Translations under genes and position numbers: made by a program
Shown here: piece after piece, positions 15,290 to 22,343 of the stretch
How positions within the stretch are numbered: position 1 is the stretch's first letter
How the letters are laid out: every line of letters starts with the position of its first letter
Notes under the pieces: generated by a model
Database searches by the model: none
What the model saw: only the letters and a program-made list of their open reading frames with translations
What the model was told of the DNA's origin: nothing
Assembly (NCBI GenBank): GCA_934631025.1
Contig: CAKTXR010000040.1
Span: 1 to 25,364 of the forward strand
Direction of reading: 5' to 3'
From: an uncultured Clostridia bacterium
Lineage (GTDB): Bacteria > Bacillota > Clostridia > Christensenellales > Aristaeellaceae
Length of the DNA: 25,364 nucleotides

Positions 15290-15670
15290 TCAGGGACGCA
15301 TGAGCGCCCGAACCCGCGTCTCGCCGTCCTCCTTCAGGCCCTCGCCGCGCCCCGAAAACGCCGCCCGCCCCAGCCGCAAAAGGCCCTCGTCGCCCGCGTC
15401 GACCAGCAATAGCGCCGTTCCGCGCCGCATATACGCCTTCATGCGCTCCTCGTCGCCGGTGTAGCACGCGTCCAGATCCGCGTCCGCGCCCCGCGCGCAG
15501 GAAAAAGCGTACTCGAGCGTCTCGCCCCGCCCGTGCGCCGACTGATCCTGAAACAGCAATATGCGCAGCGCCCGCCCGCTCTGATCGGCCAGCCGCCGTC
15601 CGGCCCGCACAAGCGGCCACAGCCCCGCGTCCGCGCGCCGCGCGCATACCGTCACACAGCTTTCTTCCAT
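15290..15670 (-). CDS. Small USP/KdpD-sensor-like protein, hypothetical
   Basis: A 126-residue soluble protein from the ATG at 15670 (a GTG two codons earlier, at 15676, is also possible). A GGAAGGGG site lies about nine bases before the ATG. The N-terminal 40 residues (SCVTVCARRADAGLWPL, then GRRLADQSGRALRILLFQ) resemble the beta-alpha-beta start of universal-stress-protein domains, including those in KdpD sensors. The rest (YTGDEERMKAYMRRGTALLLV near residue 75-90) is not diagnostic. It is on the same strand as the nucleotidyltransferase gene, 125 bases upstream of it. I do not know its function; the USP relation is a weak-similarity call by eye. Confidence 0.5.
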   Translation of the reverse strand: MEESCVTVCARRADAGLWPLVRAGRRLADQSGRALRILLFQDQSAHGRGETLEYAFSCARGADADLDACYTGDEERMKAYMRRGTALLLVDAGDEGLLRLGRAAFSGRGEGLKEDGETRVRALMRP

Positions 15671-15739
15671 CTCCACGCACCCCTTCCGCTCTATTTATAT
15701 GCACGCGCCGCCGGAAAGCTGACAAATCCGGCTTGCATT

Positions 15740-15768
15740 TTGGCGTTTTCGATGCTAAAATGTATGAT
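15740..15768 (+). promoter_or_regulatory. Promoter region of ygiQ
   Basis: Two overlapping sigma-A candidates both have 17-base spacers: TTGGCG (15740-15745) with TATGAT (15763-15768), and TTGCAT (15733-15738) with TAAAAT (15756-15761). Either would start transcription near 15768-15776, giving a leader of about 110 bases before the TTG start of ygiQ. Confidence 0.65.
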
Positions 15769-15791
15769 AGAATGGTTTTAGAGTTTCAAAG

Positions 15792-15870
15792 CAGACTGAA
15801 GTCTGTATTTGGAGCAACAACAGACTCCGGTCGTTTATGGACGTTTCATTTTCGAACTCCGGTCTGTTTT
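15792..15870 (+). promoter_or_regulatory. Leader with mutually exclusive hairpins, candidate attenuator
   Basis: Four short segments can pair in series: CAGAC (15792-15796), GTCTGT (15801-15806), ACAGAC (15820-15825) and GTCTGT (15862-15867). Segments 1:2, 2:3 and 3:4 are all complementary. The 3:4 stem is strengthened by CGG/CCG next to it and is followed by TTTTA. This is the arrangement of an attenuator, with 2:3 as anti-terminator. The ribosome site GGGAGG lies just after it. Confidence 0.4.
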
Positions 15871-15886
15871 ATGGGAGGATATGCGC

Positions 15887-17839
15887 TTGTCTAATCCGTT
15901 TTTGCCGGTCTGTCCCGAGGACGTCGCCGCGCGCGGCTGGGATCAGCCGGATTTCGTGTTCGTCACCGGCGACGCTTACGTCGACCATCCCTCGTTCGGG
16001 CTGGCCATCATATCGCGCGTGCTGGAAAAGGCCGGCTATAAGGTGGCCATGCTGCCGCAGCCGGAATATCACGACTGCGAGGCGTTCAGGCTGTTCGGCC
16101 GGCCGCGGCTGGGCTTTCTGGTCACCTCGGGCGTGATCGACTCGATGGTGAACCACTACACCGCCGCGAAAAAGCGCCGCAGCGAGGACGCGTATTCCCC
16201 CGGCGGCCGCGCGGGCTACCGGCCTGATCGCGCCGTCATCGTCTATTGCAACCGCATCCGCGAGGCCTACGGCAATATCCCGATCCTCATCGGCGGCGTG
16301 GAAGCGTCGCTGCGCCGGTTCGCGCACTACGATTACTGGGACGACCGCGTGCGCAATTCGATCCTCGTCGATTCGGGCGCGGACGTGCTGATGTACGGCA
16401 TGGGCGAGCGCATTATATTGGAAACGGTGCGCGCGCTGGAGAGCGGCGTGCCCTTCCACGACATGCGCATCCCCGGAACGTGCGTGATGTCCCGCGAGAT
16501 CGAGCCGTCCTACATCACGGTCGAATCGGCCGAGGAGGTCGCCGCCGACAAAAAGGCGTACGCGCGCGCGTTCAAGGTTCAGTACGACGAGCAGGACCCC
16601 GTGCGCGGGCGCGGCGTCTGCCAGAAGCACGGCGCGCGCTATCTGATCGCCAACCCGCCGGCCATGCCGCTGACTCAGAAGGAGCTGGACGACACCTACG
16701 CCCTGCCCTATGTGCGCGCGTGGCACCCGATGTACGACAGCCTGGGCGGCATCCCCGCGCTCAAGGAAGTCGAGTTTTCCATCGCCCATGTGCGCGGCTG
16801 CTACGGCGCGTGCTCGTTCTGCGCGCTGACGTTCCATCAGGGGCGCATCGTCACGGCGCGCAGCCATGAATCGGTCATCGCCGAGGCGAAAAAGCTCACG
16901 AAGCTGCCCGACTTCAAGGGCTATATCCACGACGTGGGCGGCCCCACGGCCAACTTCCGCCGCCCCGCCTGCGACGGCCAGCTCAAGCGCGGCGCGTGCA
17001 AAAACCGCCAGTGTCTCTTCCCCACGCCCTGCCGCAACCTCGTGGCCGACCACAGCGACTACATATCGCTCCTGCGCGAACTGCGCGCGCTGCCGGGCGT
17101 GAAGAAGGTGTTCATCCGCTCCGGCATCCGCTTCGACTATCTGCTGGCCGACAAAAGCCCGGCCTTCCTCAACGAGCTGGTGCGCCATCACGTCAGCGGC
17201 CAGCTGAAGGTCGCGCCCGAGCACGTCGCGCCGCGCGTGCTGCGCACGATGGGCAAGCCGCCGGTCGAGGTGTACAACCGCTTCGTCGAGGCCTACAAAA
17301 AGGCCAACCAGCAGGCCGGAACCGACCAGTACCTCGTGCCCTACTATATGTCCAGCCATCCGGGCTGCACGCTGGACGACGCGATCGAGCTGGCGCTCTA
17401 CATCCGCCGCAGCGGCCATCGCCCCGAGCAGGTGCAGGACTTCTATCCCACGCCGGGCACGCTGTCCACGGCCATGTTCTACACCGGCCTTGACCCGCGC
17501 GACATGAGCGAGGTGTACGTCCCCCGCTCGCCCGAGGAGAAGGCCATGCAGCGCGCGCTGATGCAGTACTTCCTGCCGCAGAACCGCGAGCTGGTCGTCA
17601 AGGCGCTCAGAAAGGCCGGACGCACCGATCTGATCGGCTTCGGCCCCGACTGCCTGATCCGCCCCGAGCGCGCTCACGCCGCTTCCCCCGCCGCCGTGCA
17701 GAAGCCGAACCGAACCGGCAAAAGCGCCGCGCGCCCGAACAGCCGCCGAGAAAACGCGCCGCAGGACAGACGCGCCCGCGCCGAGAACGGCCGAAGCGGC
17801 CGGAAGCCCGCGTCCGACTCGAGACGGCCCAAGCGCTGA
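15887..17839 (+). CDS. ygiQ: YgiQ family radical SAM protein
   Basis: A 650-residue protein of the UPF0313/YgiQ family. Its start LSNPFLPVCPEDVAARGWDQ and VTGDAYVDHPSFG are hallmark N-terminal blocks. The radical SAM cluster motif CYGACSFC lies at residues 305-312 (C305, C309, C312) and binds the 4Fe-4S cluster used to cleave S-adenosylmethionine. Further blocks are HDVGGPTANFR, APEHVAPRVLR, YYMSSHPGC and VQDFYPTPGTLST. I choose the TTG at 15887 because it has GGGAGG eight bases upstream and matches the family start; an in-frame ATG at 15881 is too close to that site. The last 45 residues are a basic, disordered tail (R/K/P/S-rich) that may bind nucleic acid. The reaction and substrate of YgiQ are not established. 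Confidence 0.93.
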   Translation: MSNPFLPVCPEDVAARGWDQPDFVFVTGDAYVDHPSFGLAIISRVLEKAGYKVAMLPQPEYHDCEAFRLFGRPRLGFLVTSGVIDSMVNHYTAAKKRRSEDAYSPGGRAGYRPDRAVIVYCNRIREAYGNIPILIGGVEASLRRFAHYDYWDDRVRNSILVDSGADVLMYGMGERIILETVRALESGVPFHDMRIPGTCVMSREIEPSYITVESAEEVAADKKAYARAFKVQYDEQDPVRGRGVCQKHGARYLIANPPAMPLTQKELDDTYALPYVRAWHPMYDSLGGIPALKEVEFSIAHVRGCYGACSFCALTFHQGRIVTARSHESVIAEAKKLTKLPDFKGYIHDVGGPTANFRRPACDGQLKRGACKNRQCLFPTPCRNLVADHSDYISLLRELRALPGVKKVFIRSGIRFDYLLADKSPAFLNELVRHHVSGQLKVAPEHVAPRVLRTMGKPPVEVYNRFVEAYKKANQQAGTDQYLVPYYMSSHPGCTLDDAIELALYIRRSGHRPEQVQDFYPTPGTLSTAMFYTGLDPRDMSEVYVPRSPEEKAMQRALMQYFLPQNRELVVKALRKAGRTDLIGFGPDCLIRPERAHAASPAAVQKPNRTGKSAARPNSRRENAPQDRRARAENGRSGRKPASDSRRPKR

Positions 17840-17840
17840 G

Positions 17841-18066
17841 GATTTTTCAGCGGCGCACGCTTAATCTGCCGGCTGCCGGTAAGGGCGCGCTCTGAATCCC
17901 GAAGCCGGACTTGCCGCCGCTGCGCGCAGATTTTCGCGGCGCATGCTTAATTCGCCTGTTGCCGGATGAGGGCACGCTGAATCGCCGAAGCCGAACTTGC
18001 CGCCGTTGCACGCGGATTTTCGCGGCGCATGCTTAATTCGCCTGTTGCCGGATGAGGGCACGCTGA
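17841..18066. repeat. Intergenic tandem repeat, ~87 bp unit
   Basis: Units begin with GATTTTxC at 17841, 17929 and 18015. Unit lengths are 88 and 86 bases plus a partial third of 52. The second and third units are identical over those 52 bases (from GATTTTCGCGGCGCATGC to GGGCACGCTGA); the first is diverged. The array starts 2 bases after the ygiQ stop. Reading frames through it are not protein-like. The remaining 18067-18320 holds no recognisable gene, only the AAGGAG site of the TetR gene at its end and no clear promoter. Confidence 0.85.
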
Positions 18067-18320
18067 GTATTTCCGTTTCGTGATTCAGCACCGGCATAAA
18101 GAGCGCGGACGCGGCTTTCAAGGCTCCGCAGCGTCAGGGGCCGAGAACGCATCTCGCGATAGAATTTGTGAGACGCTTTTGCAGGCTCGCCGGAAGCGAT
18201 AAGCGCTTCGGGCACACAAACTGCCATAAAATAAAGAGCGCCGTTCCCGCGCCCTGACCGGCCGGAGAACGCGCGTCGAACCATTCCACTTTATTTCCCG
18301 CAAAAAGGAGACATACCGCC

Positions 18321-18998
18321 ATGAAAAAGGGCATTGAACGCCGGGATCAGATCATCGAAGCCGCCGAGAAGCTGTTTTACGAGAAGGGCTACGAGCAGAC
18401 CTCCGTCCAGGATGTGCTGGACGCGCTCTCGCTGTCGAAGGGCGGCTTTTATCACTATTTCCAGAGCAAGATCGAGCTGCTCGAGGCCGTGTGCCGCCGC
18501 CAGAGCGTCCGCGACGCGGAGGAGATGACCGCCGCCGTGGCGCAGAAGGAAGGCGCGGTCGCCAAGTTCAACACGCTGCTGCAATACTGCGGCCTGCTGC
18601 GCGCCGACCGCATGGACTTCGCGCTGCTGGTGCTGCGCGTGGGCTATCTGGGCGGGAGTTTGCAGCTGCGCGCCTGCCTGCGCGAGGGGCTGATGGAGAC
18701 CGCGCTGCCCATGATGCGCGAGATCATCCTCGAGGGACTGGCAGAAAATGTATTTTTTACGCGCTTTCCGGACGACATCGGGGAACTTATTCTCCAGCTT
18801 TTCGCCAATATAACTGACGAGCTGGCCATGCTGATCGCGTCCGGCGCGCCCGAGAGCCGGATGGGCGATATGCTCACGCGGCTCGAAACTTACCGCTGCT
18901 CGGTCGAAACGCTGCTGGGCGCGCCCTTCGGAACGATCACGCTGTGCGATCTCAGGCTGATCCCCGAGGCCGCCGCCGCCATGGCCGCGAAGGGCTGA
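18321..18998 (+). CDS. TetR/AcrR family transcriptional regulator
   Basis: A 225-residue protein with a clear TetR DNA-binding domain at residues 8-56: IIEAAEKLFYEKGYEQTSVQ, DVLDALSLSKGGFYHYFQSK, IELLEAV. The rest is an alpha-helical ligand-binding domain that I cannot assign to a ligand. The ATG has AAGGAG about ten bases upstream. The amidase gene begins 32 bases after its stop on the same strand without a terminator, so the two may share a transcript. No divergent efflux or target gene is adjacent, so the regulated gene is unclear. Confidence 0.9.
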   Translation: MKKGIERRDQIIEAAEKLFYEKGYEQTSVQDVLDALSLSKGGFYHYFQSKIELLEAVCRRQSVRDAEEMTAAVAQKEGAVAKFNTLLQYCGLLRADRMDFALLVLRVGYLGGSLQLRACLREGLMETALPMMREIILEGLAENVFFTRFPDDIGELILQLFANITDELAMLIASGAPESRMGDMLTRLETYRCSVETLLGAPFGTITLCDLRLIPEAAAAMAAKG

Positions 18999-19030
18999 GT
19001 CCACTTCATCTGTAAAGCGAGGCATCTGTC

Positions 19031-20299
19031 ATGACACGCACAAAACGCATACTGCTGATCATTCTGCCGCTGCTGATCGTGCTCGCGGTGGGAATCCGTC
19101 TCCTCACCGCGAAGCCGAACGCGTCGACCAACCTGTCCACATCGCCTTCCCCGGCCGATACGACCGCCGCGCCCGACGACGCATCCCCCGCGCCGACCGA
19201 CGACACGCCGACCGCCCCCGCCAATCCCGCCGCCGACGCGCCCACCGCGACGGCCACGGCCAAGCCCACCGCCACGGCGACAAGCAAGCCCACCGCCACC
19301 GCGACAAGCAAGCCCACCGCCACGGCGACGACCAGTCCCACCGCCACGGCGACGACCAGTCCCACCGCGACGAGCAAGCCTGCCGCCACAGCGACAAGCA
19401 AGCCCACCGCCACAGCCACGGCCAAGCCCACCGCCACCGCGACAAGCAAGCCCACCGCCACCGCGACAAGCAAGCCCACCGCGACGAGCAAGCCTGCCGC
19501 CACCGCGACGAGCACACCCTCCTCGGAAGTGTCCGCCGCGCCCGGCAATCCCATGGCCGCGGGCAACACGCCCTCGATCGACATCACCGAGGAAAGCAAG
19601 GGACTTCTGGACGGCGTGAAGATCGGCATCGATCCGGGCCATCAGGCGCACAGCAACAGCGCGCAGGAGCCGGTCTCCCCCGGCAGCAAGGAAACCAAGG
19701 CGAAGGTGTCCAGCGGCACGCAGGGCGTTAAGACGCGCGTGCCCGAATACGAGGTCAATCTGCAAGTGGCGCTGCTGCTGAAGGACGCGCTCGAAGCGCA
19801 GGGCGCGACCGTCTACATGACGCGCGATACAAACGACGTGGATATTTCCAACGTCGAGCGCGCCGAGATGATGAACGAGCTGGGCGTGGACGTGGTGCTG
19901 CGCCTGCATTGCAACGGCAGCACCAATCAGTCGACCAGCGGCATCGGCCTGTACGTCAAGTCGAGCGGCGAGGGCGCCGAGGAAAGCTACGCCATCAGCG
20001 AAGTGCTGATCGCCGCCATGGGCGAGGCCACCGGCGCGAACACCGAGTCCGTCCATGTGCGCGACACCTATTCCGGCCTGAACTGGTCGACCGTGCCGAG
20101 CATACTGGTCGAGATGGGCTATATGTCCAATCCCGACGAGGACGAGAAGCTGTGCAGCCCCGAATATCAGAGCGAGCTGGTACACGGCATGGTCGACGGG
20201 CTGATCACCTACTTCAGCGAGCATCCCGTGAGCGCGCCGTCCGCTTCCCCGTCCGTTTCGCCCGAAGCGAGCGTCTCGCCCGCGCCGGAAAAGAAATAA
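19031..20299 (+). CDS. Membrane-anchored N-acetylmuramoyl-L-alanine amidase
   Basis: A 422-residue Amidase_3 enzyme that cuts the bond between muramic acid and the stem peptide of peptidoglycan. Residues 7-26 form an uncleaved membrane anchor or signal. Residues 30-190 are a disordered Thr/Ala/Pro-rich linker, including the repeat block at 71-162. Residues 193-396 are the catalytic domain: GIDPGHQ (H204), YEVNLQVALLLKDAL (E241), RLHCNGS (H293) and VEMGYMSNPDED (E361), the expected zinc ligands and catalytic glutamate. The tail after 397 is Ser/Pro/Ala-rich. It acts at the cell wall, in growth, division or spore-related remodelling. The start ATG follows GCGAGG. Confidence 0.92.
   Translation: MTRTKRILLIILPLLIVLAVGIRLLTAKPNASTNLSTSPSPADTTAAPDDASPAPTDDTPTAPANPAADAPTATATAKPTATATSKPTATATSKPTATATTSPTATATTSPTATSKPAATATSKPTATATAKPTATATSKPTATATSKPTATSKPAATATSTPSSEVSAAPGNPMAAGNTPSIDITEESKGLLDGVKIGIDPGHQAHSNSAQEPVSPGSKETKAKVSSGTQGVKTRVPEYEVNLQVALLLKDALEAQGATVYMTRDTNDVDISNVERAEMMNELGVDVVLRLHCNGSTNQSTSGIGLYVKSSGEGAEESYAISEVLIAAMGEATGANTESVHVRDTYSGLNWSTVPSILVEMGYMSNPDEDEKLCSPEYQSELVHGMVDGLITYFSEHPVSAPSASPSVSPEASVSPAPEKK
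19241..19516 (+). repeat. In-frame minisatellite, 24-bp unit, in the amidase linker
   Basis: About eleven copies of an 8-residue unit PTATATSK with variants (AK, TS endings; a 6-residue PTATSK). The blocks PTATATAK-PTATATSK-PTATATSK and PTATSK-PAATATS each occur twice, so a larger block was duplicated as well. The unit length is a multiple of three, so copy changes keep the frame. Confidence 0.9.
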
Positions 20300-20305
20300 C
20301 GTGAA

Positions 20306-20331
20306 AAAGCGGCCGCAATAAGCGCCGCTTT
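20306..20331 (+). promoter_or_regulatory. Hairpin abutting the greA-like ribosome site
   Basis: AAAGCGGC (20306-20313) pairs with GCCGCTTT (20324-20331) around a 10-base loop, directly followed by the GGGAGG ribosome site. Only three T follow within the stem, so it is either a weak terminator for the amidase transcript or a structure affecting initiation of the next gene. Confidence 0.5.
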
Positions 20332-20346
20332 GGGAGGCAAGCATCC

Positions 20347-20850
20347 ATGTACAACGAACTGACCCCCGGCGACATCAAAAAGATGCAGGAGGAAATCGAC
20401 TATCGCACGAGCGTCGTTCGGCCCAGGCTGATCGAGGATTTACAGGCCGCGCGCGCCATGGGCGATCTGAGCGAAAACTTTGAATACAAGACGGCCAAGC
20501 GCGAGCTGGGCAAATGCAACAGCCGCATCCGCTATCTGAACCGCATGATCGCGACGGCGAAGGTCGTCTCCGACAAGAGCGCGCCCGACGTGGTCGGCCT
20601 GTACGACCGGCTGGAGATTCTCTCCGAGGGCGACGAGGAAACCGAGTGGATCGAGATCGTCACGACGCTGCGCCAGAACGTGCTGGAGGGGCGCATCAGC
20701 AAGGAATCGCCGCTGGGCCAGGCCGTGCTGGGGCGCCGCGTGGGCGACCATGTGACCGTGCGCGTGGACGACGAAACCAGCTACGACGTGGAGATCCGCT
20801 CGCTCGAAAAGGGCATGGACGACGGCAGCGTGCCGATCAACCGCTTCTAA
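20347..20850 (+). CDS. GreA/GreB family transcription elongation factor
   Basis: A 167-residue protein with a coiled-coil N-terminal half and a C-terminal FKBP-like half. The tip motif MGDLSENFEYKTAKREL (residues 38-54) has the acidic pair D40 and E43 that coordinate the magnesium used to stimulate RNA cleavage in backtracked RNA polymerase. The C-terminal half contains ISKESPLGQAVLGRRVGDHV, typical of the domain that docks at the polymerase secondary channel. Codons and length fit GreA. It may be the main GreA or a paralogue; the segment EGDEETEWIEIVTT is in the usual place. The ATG follows GGGAGG. A strong terminator follows. Confidence 0.9.
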   Translation: MYNELTPGDIKKMQEEIDYRTSVVRPRLIEDLQAARAMGDLSENFEYKTAKRELGKCNSRIRYLNRMIATAKVVSDKSAPDVVGLYDRLEILSEGDEETEWIEIVTTLRQNVLEGRISKESPLGQAVLGRRVGDHVTVRVDDETSYDVEIRSLEKGMDDGSVPINRF

Positions 20851-20865
20851 ATCCGCCGCATATTG

Positions 20866-20914
20866 CAAATCGCCGCGCCGTATCTGACACACGGCGCGGC
20901 GATTTGATTTTCAC
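20866..20914 (+). terminator. Terminator of the greA-like gene
   Basis: CAAATCGCCGCGCCGT (20866-20881) pairs perfectly over 16 bases with its complement at 20891-20906, followed by ATTTTCACTT. It lies between the convergent greA-like gene and the small gene at 20911-21063 and may serve both. Confidence 0.9.
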
Positions 20915-21063
20915 TTCGCTTCTTCCATCTTATTCTTCTCGGCTTTCATGATGGGCATCCATTCCTTAAAGGCGATCACGATCGGCACGCCCAGGCCGAA
21001 GATGCTCATGCGAATGCAGTTCCAGAATTCCTTTTTGGCTTCGAGATATTCCTTCGTGGGCAT
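20911..21063 (-). CDS. 50-residue single-pass membrane peptide, hypothetical
   Basis: An open frame of 50 codons: it begins MPTKEYLEAKKEFWNCIRMS, continues IFGLGVPIVIAFKEWMPIMK and ends AEKNKMEEAK. Residues about 16-32 form one probable membrane segment, flanked by a charged N-terminal helix and a basic/acidic C-terminal tail. AGGGAG lies 13 bases before the ATG and a perfect TATAAT (21095-21100) about 30 bases before it. It converges on the 16-bp terminator. Codon use matches neighbouring genes. I do not recognise the family. It is divergent from the KdpD/E-like genes and may be linked to them. Confidence 0.65.
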   Translation of the reverse strand: MPTKEYLEAKKEFWNCIRMSIFGLGVPIVIAFKEWMPIMKAEKNKMEEAK

Positions 21064-21094
21064 AACAAAGTCACTCCCTGTGATTTTTGTCGAT

Positions 21095-21100
21095 ATTATA
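21095..21100 (-). promoter_or_regulatory. -10 element of the small membrane peptide gene
   Basis: A perfect TATAAT on the minus strand, with no good -35 at 16-18 bases. The missing -35 is typical of promoters that need an activator; the phased CGCTAA repeats begin just upstream. Confidence 0.55.
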
Positions 21101-21110
21101 CTGCGCCCCG

Positions 21111-21150
21111 CCGCTAATTTTCCGCTAAGAGATGGATAGGGGCGCTAAGA
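21111..21150. promoter_or_regulatory. Three phased CGCTAA direct repeats, candidate operator
   Basis: [CG]CGCTAA[GT] occurs with GCTAA at 21113-21117, 21124-21128 and 21144-21148. The spacings of 11 and 20 bases place all copies on about the same face of the helix. They lie between the divergent promoters of the 50-residue peptide and the KdpD/E-like genes, just upstream of the peptide's -10. OmpR-type response regulators commonly bind such direct repeats, so the adjacent KdpE-like protein is the obvious candidate. Confidence 0.45.
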
Positions 21151-21206
21151 ATCCATAAAGAATGGCGCTTTGACCGCAAACGCCCCGCGCGCAGACGCCG
21201 CGTTTA

Positions 21207-21215
21207 TGCTATAAT
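21207..21215 (+). promoter_or_regulatory. Extended -10 promoter of the kdpDE-like genes
   Basis: TGCTATAAT is a perfect extended -10 (TGnTATAAT). No -35 consensus is visible at the usual distance, which such promoters tolerate. The start codon is about 49 bases downstream. Confidence 0.65.
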
Positions 21216-21263
21216 GACAAAAGTCGTTCCGGAAGAGATCATTTCGATGAACGGAGGGATACC

Positions 21264-22343
21264 ATGCTGAAGCATACGCACAAACTCAGGCTGATTCTCG
21301 TCAACATCCTCAAAACGCTCCTGCTGCTTGCGGCGGCGACGCTCCTTTCGCTGCTCCTGTCGAACATCAACGACGACAACAATCCTTTCGCCGTGCCGGT
21401 ATTCATCCTCACGGTCGCGCTGATCGCGCGCGCCACGACCGGCTATGTGTACGGCATCGTCGCCTCGCTGGTGAGCGTAATGTGCGTCAACTATATGTTC
21501 ACCTATCCCTTTTTCGAATTCGACATGTCGATCGCCGGCTATCCGCTCACGTTCGCGGCCATGCTGGTCGTATCGGTCATCATCAGCACGCTGACCACGC
21601 AGATCAAGCAGCAGGAGCGCCTGCGCTACGCCATGGAGGCCGAAAAGACGCGCGCCGATCTTTTGCGTTCGGTCTCGCACGATCTGCGCACGCCGCTGAC
21701 CAGCATCGTCGGCTCCTGCTCGATTCTGCTCGACTCGCCGCAGCTCGACCAGGCCGACCGGCAGGAGCTGCTGCGCGGCATCAGCAAGGACGCGCACTGG
21801 CTCATCCGCGTGACCGAGAACATCCTCTCGCTGACCAAATTCAGCACGCCCAACGTGCAGCTGCGCAAGGAGAGCGAGGTCATCGAGGAGATCGTCGGCA
21901 GCGCCATTGTCAAGTTCCGCAAAAATCACCCCGACGTCAGCGTCAGCGTCGACCGGCCGGAGCACATACTGCTCTGCCCCATGGACGCGACGCTCATCGA
22001 GCAGGTGCTCGTCAATCTGTTTGAAAACGTGGCCATCCACGCCGAAAACGCCGACCGCATCACCGTGCGCATCGAGAAAAAGAGCGACCGCGCCATCATC
22101 GCCGTGGAGGACAACGGCGCGGGCTTTTCCAGAGATCAGCTGAACGCGCCCTTCGACGGCCACTGTACGCCTAAAAACGCCGTGAGCGACAACCACCGCA
22201 ACATGGGCATCGGCCTGAGCGTATGCCGCTCCATCGTGCGCGCGCACGGCGGCGATATTTCGATCGGCAATCTGGCCGGCGGCGGCGCGTCCGTCCGGTT
22301 CTGGCTGCCCTGCGAGGAGGAGGATGACGATTATGTCGAATGA
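21264..22343 (+). CDS. KdpD-like sensor histidine kinase lacking the N-terminal KdpD/USP domains
   Basis: A 359-residue kinase. Residues 10-112 hold about four membrane segments of the DUF4118 type found in KdpD (for example NPFAVPVFILTVALIARATTG, shown in part, and NYMFTYPFFEFDM). Then follow the H box SVSHDLRTPLTS with H139, the N box LVNLFENVAIHAE, VEDNGAGFS and NMGIGLSVCRSIVRAHGG of the ATPase domain. Full-length KdpD proteins have a large N-terminal cytoplasmic sensor (KdpD domain plus USP domain) that is absent here: the ATG with GGAGGG starts just before the first membrane segment. Signal may be potassium or membrane state; no kdpFABC genes are in the window. It overlaps the response regulator gene. 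Confidence 0.9.
   Translation: MLKHTHKLRLILVNILKTLLLLAAATLLSLLLSNINDDNNPFAVPVFILTVALIARATTGYVYGIVASLVSVMCVNYMFTYPFFEFDMSIAGYPLTFAAMLVVSVIISTLTTQIKQQERLRYAMEAEKTRADLLRSVSHDLRTPLTSIVGSCSILLDSPQLDQADRQELLRGISKDAHWLIRVTENILSLTKFSTPNVQLRKESEVIEEIVGSAIVKFRKNHPDVSVSVDRPEHILLCPMDATLIEQVLVNLFENVAIHAENADRITVRIEKKSDRAIIAVEDNGAGFSRDQLNAPFDGHCTPKNAVSDNHRNMGIGLSVCRSIVRAHGGDISIGNLAGGGASVRFWLPCEEEDDDYVE

Noticed and set aside
15809..15886. 26-residue N-terminal extension of YgiQ
   Set aside because: It lies in the structured leader, lacks a ribosome site, and the family begins at the SNPFLP block after the TTG codon.
17861..18334. Minus-strand small open frames in the second repeat and the following gap
   Set aside because: They arise from repeated DNA and show no conserved-looking sequence or initiation signals.
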